A stretch of 64,000 bases of DNA from Onchidella celtica (Eukaryota > Mollusca > Gastropoda > Systellommatophora > Onchidiidae): contig OZ007579.1 in the NCBI GenBank assembly GCA_963931925.1, forward strand, positions 50,866,619 through 50,930,618, in the 5' to 3' direction. A model generated the notes under the pieces. The model was not told the origin of the DNA. It saw nothing but the letters and a program-made list of their open reading frames with translations, and did not search any database. Position numbers and translations under genes: made by a program. This document shows, one piece after another, positions 12,896 to 24,358 of the stretch (the first letter of the stretch is position 1; each line of letters starts with the position of its first letter).

Positions 12896-13803
12896 TTTCT
12901 TTTACGCCCCCCCCCCTTTTCAACAACAACAACAACAAAAAGCAACAAACCTGCACATTTCTGCTAATTTGGGACATTTAAAATACGTCATGACATGGGG
13001 TTGGCCCTAGCGTATGACAAAGTGTACACAGGGGTGGGACCCTAGAAAGCTTACGTAACCTTTTCAATTGTGGTTTCGTCGTTCTATATTCCTTTTTTTA
13101 ATCACCAAAAAAGTTGGAGGATTATATAAAAAACTGAACGCAGGCTAAGTATCTAATGAAACAAATCAAACAGTCCATCAAAATGTCACTTAAAACGTTT
13201 TAAAACAGCAAGGCCTCATCAATATTCCTAGACATTCACCATTCTAATGATTATAGGGAGGTGAAGCTAAGCCAATGGAAAGCTCGAGCTGTTTTTTTTG
13301 TTGTTGTTTTTTCGGGGGGTGGGGGGGGGTGGATAGATTTGCCACAGTCGATGGTCTCTTAGGGCATAATTTACTTTGAAATGTTTTGCCTCCAGCATAA
13401 CGTGTTGTATAATAATTCAGCATCTGTATGTAAATGGGTTACGCCTAGAACAGAAACTACACGGTCTGTCAACAATGCTGGAATCCGTTCACTTGGCTTG
13501 CCATGTCGACACGGCATGAACTTAAATAATGCGTGGCCGACAGTGAGTGCTCAAAAGTAGGTCAAGAAGGTATTGCCAGTAACTCCAGCGCCACGTTTCC
13601 CCCCTCCAGACTTGGCCTGACAGAAACGTGGGGATGGTGATGATGAGTGACGAACACAACAGTTGCAAACACGCATGGCATGGGTATAAATGTGTACTGA
13701 AAAACAGAAGGGAAAATGTCGAGGGATATTTGCCATGTATTTTGACGAAATATCATTTAAAAAAACCTCAGAAAAACTGTGGGGTCGCAGCAGGGCTATA
13801 AGT
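12896..13803. other. Intergenic, nothing recognised
   Basis: The stretch holds a poly(C) run, a (CAA)n tract and a poly(G) run near 13315. I see no gene, RNA or element. Confidence 0.6.
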
Positions 13804-13992
13804 AAAGTCAAAATTGGGCAAAAAGAAAAAGTTGTAAGTTGCGATGCCCTGAGTGAAAAGTAAAACCCAAACGATACAAAGCAAACTATTATTTTCTGTC
13901 TTCTCTTTAGTTTGCTTTGTATCGTTTGGGTTTTACTTTTCACTCAGGGCATCGCAACATACAACTTTTTCTGTTTGCCCAATTTTGACTTT
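13804..13992. repeat. Long snap-back inverted repeat (84-bp arms, 21-nt loop)
   Basis: The left arm 13804-13887 and the right arm 13909-13992 are reverse complements with only two mismatches by eye, at bases inside the poly(A)/poly(T)-rich part. The loop 13888-13908 is unique. Transcribed RNA would form an 84-bp near-perfect hairpin. There is no target duplication that I can see. It could be a recent inverted duplication by template switching, a fold-back element, or an assembly artefact. Confidence 0.9.
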
Positions 13993-14866
13993 GCCATATA
14001 TTTTGTTCGCGCCACTTTGCTTATTTTGAGGTTTTGCAATGAAAGCGGTTCTCTCACTAATTTTCTTACGTTTAAGAGTCATTCCAATCGGTTAAACACT
14101 TTCCGAGATATTGTATTTGTGGTGCAATGTTGTATGAGTTTTGGCCCTGATTTTACACAACTTTCAATCCTCATTTTCTCGAAAAGGCAATAAAATGCAC
14201 GTACAATAATATGGAAAATACCCGACAAGGTACTCTTTTCAAGAAATATGAACGAAATTGATGCAAAGAGAATGGAATAGACTAAATACACAAAGGATTT
14301 CTAAATTTAAACGCGAGGACTTCCTGAAACAAGTAGGACATATTTACTTCCTTGTACAAGGCGTACTGTCAAGACAATTATGAAAACATAAAAACCAAAT
14401 AAATAAATAAATAAACTGCGCATCAGAATTTCCAATTTCAATCTGAGTTTGATTCTTGAAATGATGAAGCCCAAGCACTGACTTCTAAACCAGCTATTTT
14501 GTTCTTAACGTCCAATAACGCAATCTTCCTTTTCTCACCCCCCCCCCCCCAAACAAAACAAGCTCCTTCCCTTTTTCAAAGGCACTGATATTCCATCCCC
14601 TTGACGCCAGCCAGTTTTGTCCTAATTACATTCACAAAGAATGCAATATTCCCTCCAAAATAATATGACGGCAATTTGTCATCTCAATTTTTTAATTTCA
14701 AGCTGCTTTGGCAATATTCAGGGGAGACAACTGGCTTGTCCTCTCATCTTCGTCCTCTCCGCTTGTATCTCTGCACTTTCTATTGTTCATCCTTGTTCTC
14801 CCCCCCTCCTCCACCCCAGGAACACAGGCGCACACACACACACACACACGCACGCACGCACGCACG

Positions 14867-14906
<40 letters not shown>

Positions 14907-15462
14907 AATTATATATTCCTGATTAATTTTTTGTTGTTGTTTTCGCCAAAACTGAAGGTTATAGACCAGGAAACAAAAGAACGTACTCGGAAATTATTTT
15001 TGGTCTCCATCAAAAGCAGAAGTAGGCCTACACTTGACTCATCACGAGTGACAACTAACATAGGAGAAACAGGAATATCGAGAACATCATTATAACAGGC
15101 AACAACAACGACGAAACCAACATTTGAAAACGCCGCAAATTTCTGACCGACCGGCTCCCGTACCACACGGACATAACCAATGGCGGACCTACATGTTTGG
15201 GACCCTGGAGCTTCAACAGTTACGGGGCCATTCGCCAACCAGCAACAATAGGGCAACATCCAAAATTCACTCATTAATAAAAAATTCGTCAGGGCCCCAC
15301 CGGGACTAGAGGCCCTGACGCTTAAGCTTCATTGCCTTCTGAAACTGCAGATTTAGCACCGGTCCAGGCACATCATAAAGAATGCTCAATCTCAGTCAAG
15401 ACTGGACTTTCCATGCTGTTCTCTACACCGACGAACGTATGCCCTACATTACAGGCAAGGTG
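13993..15462. other. Intergenic with CA repeat and small hairpin
   Basis: No gene is supported. The stretch contains a (CA)n/(CGCA)n microsatellite at 14830-14904. A short hairpin occurs with arms CGTCAGGGCC (15287-15296) and GGCCCTGACG (15311-15320). Confidence 0.6.
14830..14904. repeat. (CA)n / (CGCA)n microsatellite
   Basis: CA dinucleotides surround a central CGCA tetranucleotide segment, 75 bp in total. Confidence 0.95.
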
Positions 15463-15752
15463 GGGACAAGGTGGTCTAGAGGCAAGGTGCTCGCCTCTCG
15501 TGCCAAGGGTCCCGGTTTCGAAACCCGGGCCGTGCAGGCATGTTGGAAATTGGGGTTTTTCTCATATTTTCGTGTCCCTGATCCTATTGGGGGGTAGGAT
15601 CGAGTACCTAGTCTTCTCGGATAAGGACGAAAAATTCGGAGGGCCCGTGTGCACGTTGCGCACGTTAAAGATACCTTGGCAGTTGGAAATCGTAAAGAGC
15701 AGGTCGAATAGGCCGCTGCTCGGGCAAAATTGAAATTAAAATTCATCTCTAC
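15463..15752 (+). mobile_element. tRNA-derived SINE, second copy
   Basis: Same family as the element at 1621. It has a tRNA-like head with GGTGGTCTAGAGGCAAGGTG and a box B-like GGTTTCGAAACCCGG, then the shared body (TAGTCTTCTCGGATAAGGA, CGTGTGCACGTTG). The copy ends near a CTCTACCA motif also present close to the end of copy 1. I could not find a target duplication, so the right limit is approximate. Confidence 0.75.
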
Positions 15753-16708
15753 CAGTCCCTCCCCCTCCCCCCTCATCTCCCCCACCCCTCACAAAAAAAA
15801 AAACAAAAAAAACCGCCGACCGGAGCTGCACTGTGGCGACGACGTGCCTGCTCCAGTTATAACTGGGCTGCCATGGCAACAAAGGCAAATTTCCCAAATG
15901 GGAATAAAGAGTTATACAAAATTACACAAGCAATGGCTTGCCCTTTACTGGTGACTTCATTAGACAACACGAAAGTGACCGTAAGGCAGACCCGTGTCCG
16001 ACCAAGAGGTTACAACGTTTAGAAAATGTCGAATGACTGCTGTATCCAATCTTGGACTTCATGAAGAGAAAATATTACACGCTGTGCAGATCGTGCTATC
16101 TGTATCGATATGCTATTTATGGTGTATTCCTAGCTGCTTTATGGATCGTTAGTTCCTGCTTGTGTCATTGAGAGGCGGATAAATCGGAACGACAGCTGGA
16201 ATTGCATGTAAATGAAAATGTTAATGTCCGTGTATTTGCATGCGCGGAAAGAGGACATGGCCCGACAGTTGTGTGGGCGGAGAGACAAAGACAGAAGGAG
16301 GAAAAGATGGAGGAATGAAGGAGAGACAAGAGACAGAATGGAGAGAGAGAGCGACAGAGAAAGACAGACAGTGAGAAAGAAAGAAACGGACCGAGAGAAA
16401 GAGAGAGACCGGGTGAGGGAGAGGGAAAGAGAGAAAAAGCGCGAGAGAGAGACAGAGGGAGAGAAAGAGAGAGAGAGACAAAGGGAGGGGGGGGGGGATA
16501 GAGATTGTGCAATGTGGACGAAACAGAGAGGCAAAAAAAAGGGGGAGGGGGGGGGGTCCATTTGGAAAGATAACCATAGGACTGAAAAGAATGTAAAATG
16601 GCAAGGGGGAAGCGAAAATGAAGCTGACAGGGAACTATAAATAGGTTGGTAATTGACAGGAGAAATAAGAGATTACATTAAGATAGGGCCAAAAAATAAG
16701 GTCGAGCA
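15753..16708. other. Intergenic with GA-rich block
   Basis: No gene is supported. An A-rich stretch follows the SINE (about 15791-15812). A GA-rich block with poly(G) runs lies at about 16280-16557, and the open frames there are compositional. Confidence 0.6.
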
Positions 16709-17996
16709 GACAGAAGACAGTACACACTGAAACACGGACAGATAGACAGAAGACAGTACACACTGAAACACGGACGGATAGACAGAAGACAGTACACACT
16801 GAAACACGGACGGATAGGCAGAAGACAGTACACACTGAAACACGGACGGATAGACAGAAGACAGTACACACTGAAACACGGACGGATAGACAGAAGACAG
16901 TACACACTGAAACACGGACGGATAGACAGAAGACAGTACACACTGAAACACGGACGGATAGGCAGAAGACAGTACACACTGAAACACGGACGGATAGACA
17001 GAAGACAGTACACACTGAAACACGGACGGATAGACAGAAGACAGTACACACTGAAACACGGACGGATAGACAGAAGACAGTGCACACTGAAACACGAACG
17101 GATAGACAGAAGACAGTACACACTGAAACACGGACGGATAGACAGAAGACAGTACACACTGAAACACGGACGGATAGGCAGAAGACAGTACACACTGAAA
17201 CACGGACGGATAGACAGAAGACAGTACACACTGAAACACGGACGGATAGACAGAAGACAGTACACACTGAAACACGGACGGATAGACAGAAGACAGTACA
17301 CACTGAAACACGGACGGATAGACAGAAGACAGTACACACTGAAACACGGACGGATAGGCAGAAGACAGTACACACTGAAACACGGACGGATAGACAGAAG
17401 ACAGTACACACTGAAACACGGACGGATAGACAGAAGACAGTACACACTGAAACACGGACGGATAGACAGAAGACAGTACACACTGAAACACGGACGGATA
17501 GGCAGAAGACAGTACACACTGAAACACGGACGGATAGACAGAAGACAGTACACACTGAAACACGGACGGATAGGCAGAAGACAGTACACACTGAAACACG
17601 GGACGGATAGACAGAAGACAGTACACACTGAAACACGGACAGATAGACAGAAGACAGTACACACTGAAGCACGGACGGATAGACAGTACACACTGAAACA
17701 CGGACGGATAGACAGAAGACAGTACACACTGAAACACGGACGTATAGACAGAAGACAGTACACACTGAAACACGGACGGATGGGCAGAAGACAGTACACA
17801 CTGAAACACGGGACGGATAGACAGAAGACAGTACACACTGAAACACGGACAGATAGACAGAAGACAGTACACACTGAAACACGGACGGATAGACAGAAGA
17901 CAGTACACACTGAAACACGGACGGATGGACAGAAGACAGTACACACTGAAACACGGACGGATAGACAGAAGACAGTACACACGAAAACACGGACGG
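16709..17996. repeat. 36-bp minisatellite, about 36 copies
   Basis: The unit begins GACAGAAGACAGTACACACT and ends with a GGACGGATA segment; its length is 36 bp. As 36 is a multiple of 3 and the unit lacks stops in several frames, all three minus frames stay open for over 450 codons and one plus frame encodes 12-residue repeats. Variant units reading GATAGGCAG recur at irregular spacings of 2 to 6 units. Two units carry an extra G (ACACGGGACGG, near 17600 and 17810). One unit near 17675 is truncated. Confidence 0.95.
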
Positions 17997-18010
17997 ACAC
18001 ACAAGAGAAC

Positions 18011-19108
18011 AGACACACGGGCATTAAACCCCAACAATAACTGATTACGACGAGCCACACACGGTAGAAGCCTGCCATTACGTAATCACTATCTGACCGA
18101 CATTATCTTACAGATGTTCGAGTAAACGATTCTCATCTCTTAACCTGTGCTACCTTTGAAGGCCTAAAGGCAAAGCAAAAGGTGAAGTAAAGGCCCCAAA
18201 ATGACACTGTCTTCTTTGGCATATCACGCAACTCGGGTCTGGCGCGTGCAAAGCTGGTAACAGACCCAGGCCCGATGGGAAATATAGGCCCTATTTCAAG
18301 ATGCTAATTACGTGATTTCGTTTTTATGTGATAAATAAGAACACCCAATAAATTTGCAACATAAGCTGGCTTCAGTTACGCTATCTCCATTTGTTTATCT
18401 ATTACTCTATCTGATTCTGTACTAATCCTTTACGAACCTTTTTTTAAATGATATTTTATGCCTTGGCTATCTTTTCAATAGTACATCAATATTCTATTCA
18501 GCCAAGCGCATCCCCCCCTCCCTCAAAATCGTTGATCCATTTTGCCAACTGGTCCATCTAACCCCCTCCCCTCCCCCCCCCCCCCCAACTGCTCTGACCT
18601 GTTTATAGTGCACAGCACAGATGTGGGGCGTGGCCATATATTTGTAATATGTTTAGCTGTTCTCGAATTGTAAATCTATGGGCGTCACCCGGATACAACC
18701 AGGGCACGGAGAGTGCATACAGCTGATTATGACGTCTGATTCTGAAATGATACAAGTTTCATCTAATTGCTAACTGTTAATTATAAAAATGTTGATGTTT
18801 GCCCACAAGCCGGAAATGCGAGAAAGGTATGGACATGAGACATCAACGCCCAGAGTTCATTGCCGATTCTATTATGAGTAAATTTGGTGGAGTCAAGGTG
18901 AAAAGAAAAAAAAAAAACAAGGAAGGGAACTAGTGTGTGTGTCTGTGTGGTGGTGGTTGGGGGGGGGGGAGAATAGCAAATTCATAGGAGTCGTTTCTTT
19001 TCCTTTCCGACACACGTTGGCACAGTGTGCATGACTGTGATACAATAATTATTTTCAATATTAAATGTTATGTTAAAGGAAACAATTCAGACAAGGACGT
19101 TGTTCATG
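18011..19108. other. Intergenic, nothing recognised
   Basis: Poly(C) runs (about 18568-18586) and a poly(G) run (about 18960-18969) are the only structure. No gene or RNA is supported. Confidence 0.6.
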
Positions 19109-19398
19109 TTAGAAGTACGTACGTCCCCCCAATTTTTGGCGCTAAGGGTACGTGTTTTAAAGTCTTTTGCGACTCCAGAGCTAGAGAGCTCCTCCCAAAA
19201 TACTCCTAACAACAGCCTTAATTAATTATTCTTTCGGATTTTCTTTTTGTTTTCCTCCTGTTTTTATATTGAAAAGGTAGCAGGCAGGATTAGGGATTGG
19301 ATAAGATTTAGGGTTGATGATAAGGGCGGGGTTAGGGATAGGTACGTACACGTACGCACCCTTAGCGCAAAACGTTTGGGGTGCGCACGGACTTATAA
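19109..19398. mobile_element. Candidate MITE with about 45-bp imperfect inverted ends
   Basis: The left end (AAGTACGTACGTCC...GCGCTAAGGGTACGTG, about 19113-19154) matches the reverse complement of the right end (about 19345-19394) at roughly four fifths of positions. TTA lies at the left border and TAA at the right, which could be a three-base target of the PIF/Harbinger type, but this is not decisive. There is no transposase; the interior is a short unique stretch with TTAGGGAT-like motifs. Confidence 0.5.
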
Positions 19399-19837
19399 CA
19401 ACAGTCTTCAGACAATTATGCTTACAACATGCCACAATGTGAAGAAGATGTTGTTTGAACCATAATGATTGCGTATGACAATTCTGATAAGAGCTATACT
19501 ATACACAGTATGTTTCGCTGAAGTAAACCGTTCACAACAGCGCCGTTCTAAAGGCTGGAACACTGCACCATTCAATAAACAATACAATGATCCAGGTTCA
19601 AAATCCCACCCTGTAAATCGTTCCTGCAGCCTGCAACAAACTGCAGCACTGTTCCACGATCGTTTTTATGGGCGACAAAACGGCCTATTCCATGGTCTTC
19701 GCCTCCTCTTGCCACCTTCCTCCAAGGTCATACATGCACTAAAACTCCCCCATGCAGGTAGAGTAAAGAGTAATAGAACAGGTTGCCTTGTTTTATGCTA
19801 CCGTGACAGATGTTTTGCGGGTCTGAGTTTATATTAG
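19399..19837. other. Intergenic, nothing recognised
   Basis: One 122-codon frame (19469-19837) lacks any recognisable domain and is not supported as a gene. Confidence 0.5.
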
Positions 19838-20770
19838 AGAAAGCACGCCAATACGATAGCGGTCACATTGTGCGAGGAAAACACAAGAGGATGGACAGAA
19901 TGTAAGAGAAGGATGGGACAGAAGAAGACCCTACCAGACGCGCCCTCCAACCATCCGTAAATGAAATCAAAAGCTTGGTTTTTGGACAGTGCACGTCCAC
20001 ACGAAAACTGCTATGTTGTGCTAGGAAAAAGCAAGATAAACTGTATACAAAGGAAAAATAGGACTGCAGGAGACCCTCACAGGAGCGCTCTCTAACCACG
20101 TGCAATGAAATCAGAAAACTTTTTTTTTTAGTTTGGAGAAAGCACACAACACAGGGTTCATAGAAAGCCCCCAAAACTCATTTTAAGGACCTTTTAAGGA
20201 CTTCCTAAGGACTCGGAACAAAAAAAATTAAGGACGTGTGACGAAAACATATTCCATGTATGCAGGACCCAAAAACAAACAAAAAAAGAAACCCACGAAA
20301 TGTTACAACTGTACAAGTGGTGTGCTTAGCACATCAAAATGGGATGTTTCTGTATCGCTTTCAGAAGATTTAAATCTCAAAGTTTTCACTTGAAAAACAA
20401 ATTTTAAGGACTTTTTAAGAACTTGGACATCATTTTCAGAATTTAAAGACTTTCGAAGTACTTATTTTTTCTTTTATGAAAATTAAGGACTTTAGGGACT
20501 TTTAAGGACCGGTGTGAACCCTGGTTCTAGGAAAACACAAGACGGCGGACAGAATGCAACAGAAGGCTAGGACAGAAGAAGACCCTACCAAAAGCACACA
20601 CCAACCACCTACAATGAAATTAGAAGTTTGGAGAAAGCATGTCGATATGACAACAGCCACATTGTGCTAGGAAGAAGCATGAAGATAAACAGAATAATAT
20701 AACAGCTTGGTAAGACAGGAGAAGAGACCTTACCAGACGCGTCCACCTATCACCCGTAAAAGACGGTGTA
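19838..20770. repeat. Degenerate tandem repeat of about 145 bp, split by a MITE
   Basis: A segment with GTGCTAGGAAAA, then ACAGAATG, then GAAGACCCTACCA, then a CAATGAAAT motif and GTTTGGAGAAAGCA recurs four times. It begins near 19871, 20017, 20525 and 20666, a spacing of about 141-146 bp within each pair. The hAT-like miniature element at 20152-20523 interrupts the second copy near its end. Divergence between copies is considerable, so the array is old. Confidence 0.65.
20152..20523. mobile_element. hAT-like miniature element, copy 2
   Basis: The ends are CAGGGTTCATAG and GTGTGAACCCTG. The interior parallels the copy at 8431-8857: TTTTAAGGAC repeats near both ends, an AAGGACTTCCTAAGGACTC block, and a CTTGGACATCATTTTCAGAA block. 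No 8-bp target duplication is visible. It is non-coding. Confidence 0.65.
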
Positions 20771-21953
20771 ATAATTTTGCCAAAAACAAAACCGCACTGG
20801 AGACGCAAAAAATTTTTTCTGGCTGCACTCCATTTCAGCCTAGGCGAGAACATGCGACTTTGTTGTGTTGAACTTGCGTCACAGTTTTTTAAATATAGGT
20901 GAATAGATGCAGATGGCCACACATGCCAGGCACGGGCTCATTACAGAGTCAATAACATGAAACTAAGATAGGACTACAAGGGGACAGCATGTGCTTCCTT
21001 ATTCAGCATTTCCTTATTCCTTCTCCAATTTCCATTTCGTCCCCTATGAATGACAAGGTCCTATCTGCACTTTTTGGCTCAACAGAGTTACACACTACAC
21101 ACTACTTCCACCGGAATTCTTCATTATGTGTCCACGTATCAAATAGATTCGGTGGTAATTTGTAAGTATTGATTAAAGGGGAAAAAAAATGATTTGCCCT
21201 AAAAGCTATGATCACATGAAACTTCAATCCTCGATTTCTCAGAAGTTGGCGGACGGGAGTTAGAACTAAGGGGAAGATTTGATGACGACCAGACGAAATT
21301 CTTGGTCGCAAAAATTACAACCTACATAAAAAGTCTCAAGTACCATTTGACTCCCTACAACGATATTATAAAACGTAATTGCATTTGACTGGCATATACA
21401 GTGGTTTTTTGTTCATTTTTTTTCCGTCAATACGCCCAGTGTCTCCTGTTCGTCTCCTATATTTTTCTTTATTTTCAACCAATGTAGTTAATACAATTCT
21501 GCCTTGCCTTTCGATTTTTTACTTGGTTCACTTTACCGCAGACAAACTCCATTTATCATTCTTGCTGCCCCCCCCCCCCCCTAATGGTGCACTGCATACT
21601 ATACATACGTGCCGCCACAGAATTCGGTGAAGGATTTGCAAGGGGAGACAACAACCGAGCGCCATGTGTAGGTGACCTTCAGTTACACAGAAAATACAAC
21701 CATTGCCATAACTGGTTCCTGCACGCACTCTGCCAAAGGCCTTTCAATAATTTCACCCCTGCAGCCAAAGTCAAAAGAAAAACGAAATGGTGAATAAGTT
21801 TTCTTCACGTTTCGGGAGCGGGGAGTGAGAGAGAAATGAAACAGAAAGTGCCAGGGGACACCTAAACAAGGACCGCAAACTGTCTGTCATCAAACAACAT
21901 ATCATAATCTTCACCTTGGGGACAAAGAATACTATCTGCACTTTTGGCATGTA
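20771..21953. other. Intergenic, nothing recognised
   Basis: Short frames only; a poly(C) run lies near 21570-21581. No gene is supported. Confidence 0.6.
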
Positions 21954-22401
21954 CAGGGTGTCCACAAAGTCTGGGTACATGAGGGATTTCACTATCTATT
22001 TTGCTACAGCTGTTAACTTGAGATTGATTGAATGACAATTTTCCTCACTGGACTGGAAAAAGAGGTCATGTGGAGTGGTTCCCTCGTTCATCAGACCTTT
22101 CTCCCGTTGACTTCTGTTTCTGGGCTATGCCAAAAGAGAAAGTGTATTCGATGAAGATTACAGATTTAAACCACTTGAGAGAACGCATTATCAGTCAGTG
22201 TGCTGAAATCGACGGCAATGCAGACCTGTTCCATCGAGTTCACCTGAATTTTGCAAAGCGCATCAAGTTATGCATTGAAAATGATGGAAATCATGTTGAA
22301 AATATTATTCATCAACATCCCAATTGAATAAAATTGTTTTGTTTTAAGAAGTGTGTGTTTTTTTTTTACCGTGTACCCAGACAGACTTTATGGGTACCCT
22401 G
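21954..22401 (+). mobile_element. Deleted Tc1/mariner-type element, copy 2
   Basis: The left end CAGGGTGTCCACAAAGTCTG pairs with the right end, whose reverse complement starts CAGGGTACCCATAAAGTCTG. TA dinucleotides flank both ends exactly (21952-21953 and 22402-22403), the Tc1/mariner target duplication. The element is 448 bp and keeps only the C-terminal part of the transposase, so it is non-autonomous. Confidence 0.85.
22028..22327 (+). pseudogene. Tc1/mariner-type transposase, C-terminal fragment
   Basis: The 99-codon frame contains a HVEWFPRSSDLSPVDFCFWA segment (about residues 14-33). This corresponds to the conserved W-x-x-R-S-x-D-L-x-P-x-D-F block of mariner-like transposases, whose D-F aspartate belongs to the catalytic triad in this family. 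The DNA-binding domain and the first two catalytic residues are absent. The ATG at 22028 is simply the first in the remaining frame. The frame ends 74 bp before the right inverted repeat, as expected for the natural C-terminus. Confidence 0.75.
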
Positions 22402-22403
22402 TA

Positions 22404-23614
22404 GAATGTCATAGGAGTAGAGTACCTTGCAAAAGTTGCTGCACGGCTAGAGCGACCACTTCCAAAAGTTTCGACAAGCCAAGGCGCACACGTATGTACA
22501 CATATTGATACAATCATAAACAGCGTTTGGCCTGGATCAAAACCACACAAAAGTTGCAGAGGCGGCGGAGCAACTAGGAAATGTGTTCCACTTCAAAAGC
22601 AGGCCGTACAGCTTTCAACAGATCTGTACATACGCCCATGAAAGGAAAATCAATGTCACTGAAGTACATGTATAACTCTCTGCCTGGGATGTGAAAGGAT
22701 CACCCCACTGCACTGACTCGCACTCCCTAATTCGCTAATGGAGCGCAGACATGCCATAAATACAGATCTTAATGTTCTCACGTCCGCCAGAATGCCTTGG
22801 CAAGAGGCATGTAAATGGCCCATCTACAGTTTTACAATAGTGACATTGTCAACTCGCTGCCTACCCCCCGGGTATTTCTCTCGCTGTTACAGAAACGCCA
22901 CCGGACTGGGAGTGACCACAAGAGACAATAGATGATTAACATGGAGCGCCTGCGTGTGTGTATGTTTGTGACTGTATTCCTACAAGAACCGAATGAGTCG
23001 CTGATAAACGGAGGCGCATGAAAGCCATTATCATGATTCTTGCCACAATCTCCCTAATTATGGCAGTGTTTAAGACAGATCTATAAATAGCCCAGGATTT
23101 CCCGTCAGTTTCGACTACTTTTTCCTGGAATTATATTTTAAAATGGTGACCAATATTCAATAATCAATCAAATTATGAATACCTGATACGTGTACTGTTT
23201 TCAAACAGGAAATCAATTGGCATGGTCGCGTTTTGTCTCAAATAACGCAAGGGCGTGCATTATACACCAACTTCATTACAATCTTAGGGTCCAGAGACAA
23301 ATATTGTAATGTCTCTCGAGATACCACGGACGGAGTAGGTAAATAATAGCCACATGGGGCGTGTGCTAAGTGTGAGACAATACTGACTATGGCAATCATA
23401 ACTTCTCAAAATGAACCCCAAACGGCTGTAACACTGAAACAAGAACAATGATGCTCCCGAAGGATAAGAATGTGATAAAGAGATCAAGACGTATCCCCAT
23501 CTCAAAGACTGGCGTGAGCCCACTCTTATACCCAAACCTCACTGACGTGGTCACTACTGTGACTGGACAGTGAAGGAATCGTCAACACTGCTCCACACCA
23601 TGATGTGCTCTAAG
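22404..23614. other. Intergenic, nothing recognised
   Basis: Short frames only. No repeat or RNA structure stands out before the target duplication of the LTR element. Confidence 0.6.
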
Positions 23615-23619
23615 GTTCC

Positions 23620-24247
23620 TGTAGCGTCCCACTAGTTGAACGATCGATATTTTTCTTCCCCCTGCATGAGGCGTCTCACTCGGCGACCTTCCTTCCCCCC
23701 CTCTCGCCAGCAAGGCCGGTATTTCCCTTTGATGTCGCTGTGTGGCTTGTTTGTCTCACTGTAGAAAATCCAGAAGCGTCTGGAAGATACTGCAGTGTCC
23801 GAGATTACGCTAGGTCGACCTTGAGTGATGTAATGCTGTGACGTGTCTGTGTACGATTGGGTGGCCTGTATGTGTCCCGAACGATCTAGGTCTGTCTCGT
23901 GCTTATGGGGCGGTAAAGCCGCTTCCTGAACATTCCTGGACAGAATATATATAAGGAGGGCCAGGCGAGTAGGATAGTGTGTGCAAACCATGGATGAAAA
24001 TCGTAAGGTGCAAATCGTAGGTGTTTACATCCAGTTGTAGTAGAAGTGTAGTGCCTTCCCTGCTAGGTGTAAGTAACTTGTGGATATCAGCTCGTGTTTA
24101 CAGTTATTAAAGTTAGTGTTAATTGTTCATCGGATCCTGTTATTTATTTCTACAACAGTTCGAGACAGTTTCGTTTTTAAGGGGTAGACGATCAGTTCAT
24201 CTGACTCTCCCCATCATAACGTGCTGAAATTTGCATCAACTGTTACA
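23620..24247 (+). repeat. 5' LTR of outer element
   Basis: 628 bp, TG...CA. A TATA motif (TATATATAAGG, about 23946-23956) lies about 330 bp in, and an ATTAAA polyadenylation-type signal lies near 24105. These would place U3 upstream of about 23975 and R/U5 downstream (inference). Confidence 0.93.
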
Positions 24248-24250
24248 TAT

Positions 24251-24268
24251 TGGGGGCTCGTCCGGGAT
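24251..24268 (+). promoter_or_regulatory. Primer binding site, proline tRNA type
   Basis: TGGGGGCTCGTCCGGGAT begins three bases after the LTR. It is identical to the classical tRNA-Pro primer site known from murine gammaretroviruses, so first-strand synthesis is probably primed by a proline tRNA. Confidence 0.88.
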
Positions 24269-24358
24269 CCGATTAGATCAGAACAGATTCAATTCGGACC
24301 ATCGACGTGATTCTAAAGTACAGTAAATTGTGTAAAGATCATCGAGGATATCCACAAC

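Noticed and set aside
17080-17610. Plus-strand TETRTDRQK repeat frame
   Set aside because: It is the same minisatellite read in another frame; units with an extra G break it, so it is not under coding constraint.
16635-18078. Three overlapping minus-strand frames of 455-466 codons that look like a Cys/Val/Ser-rich repeat protein
   Set aside because: All three frames are open simultaneously because the 36-bp unit lacks stops and is a multiple of 3. Single-base changes shift frames without effect, and there is no flanking gene structure.
23632-23991. Minus-strand 119-codon frame within the outer LTR (also 37586-37984)
   Set aside because: It lies inside the LTR, is duplicated only because the LTR is, and has no recognisable domain.
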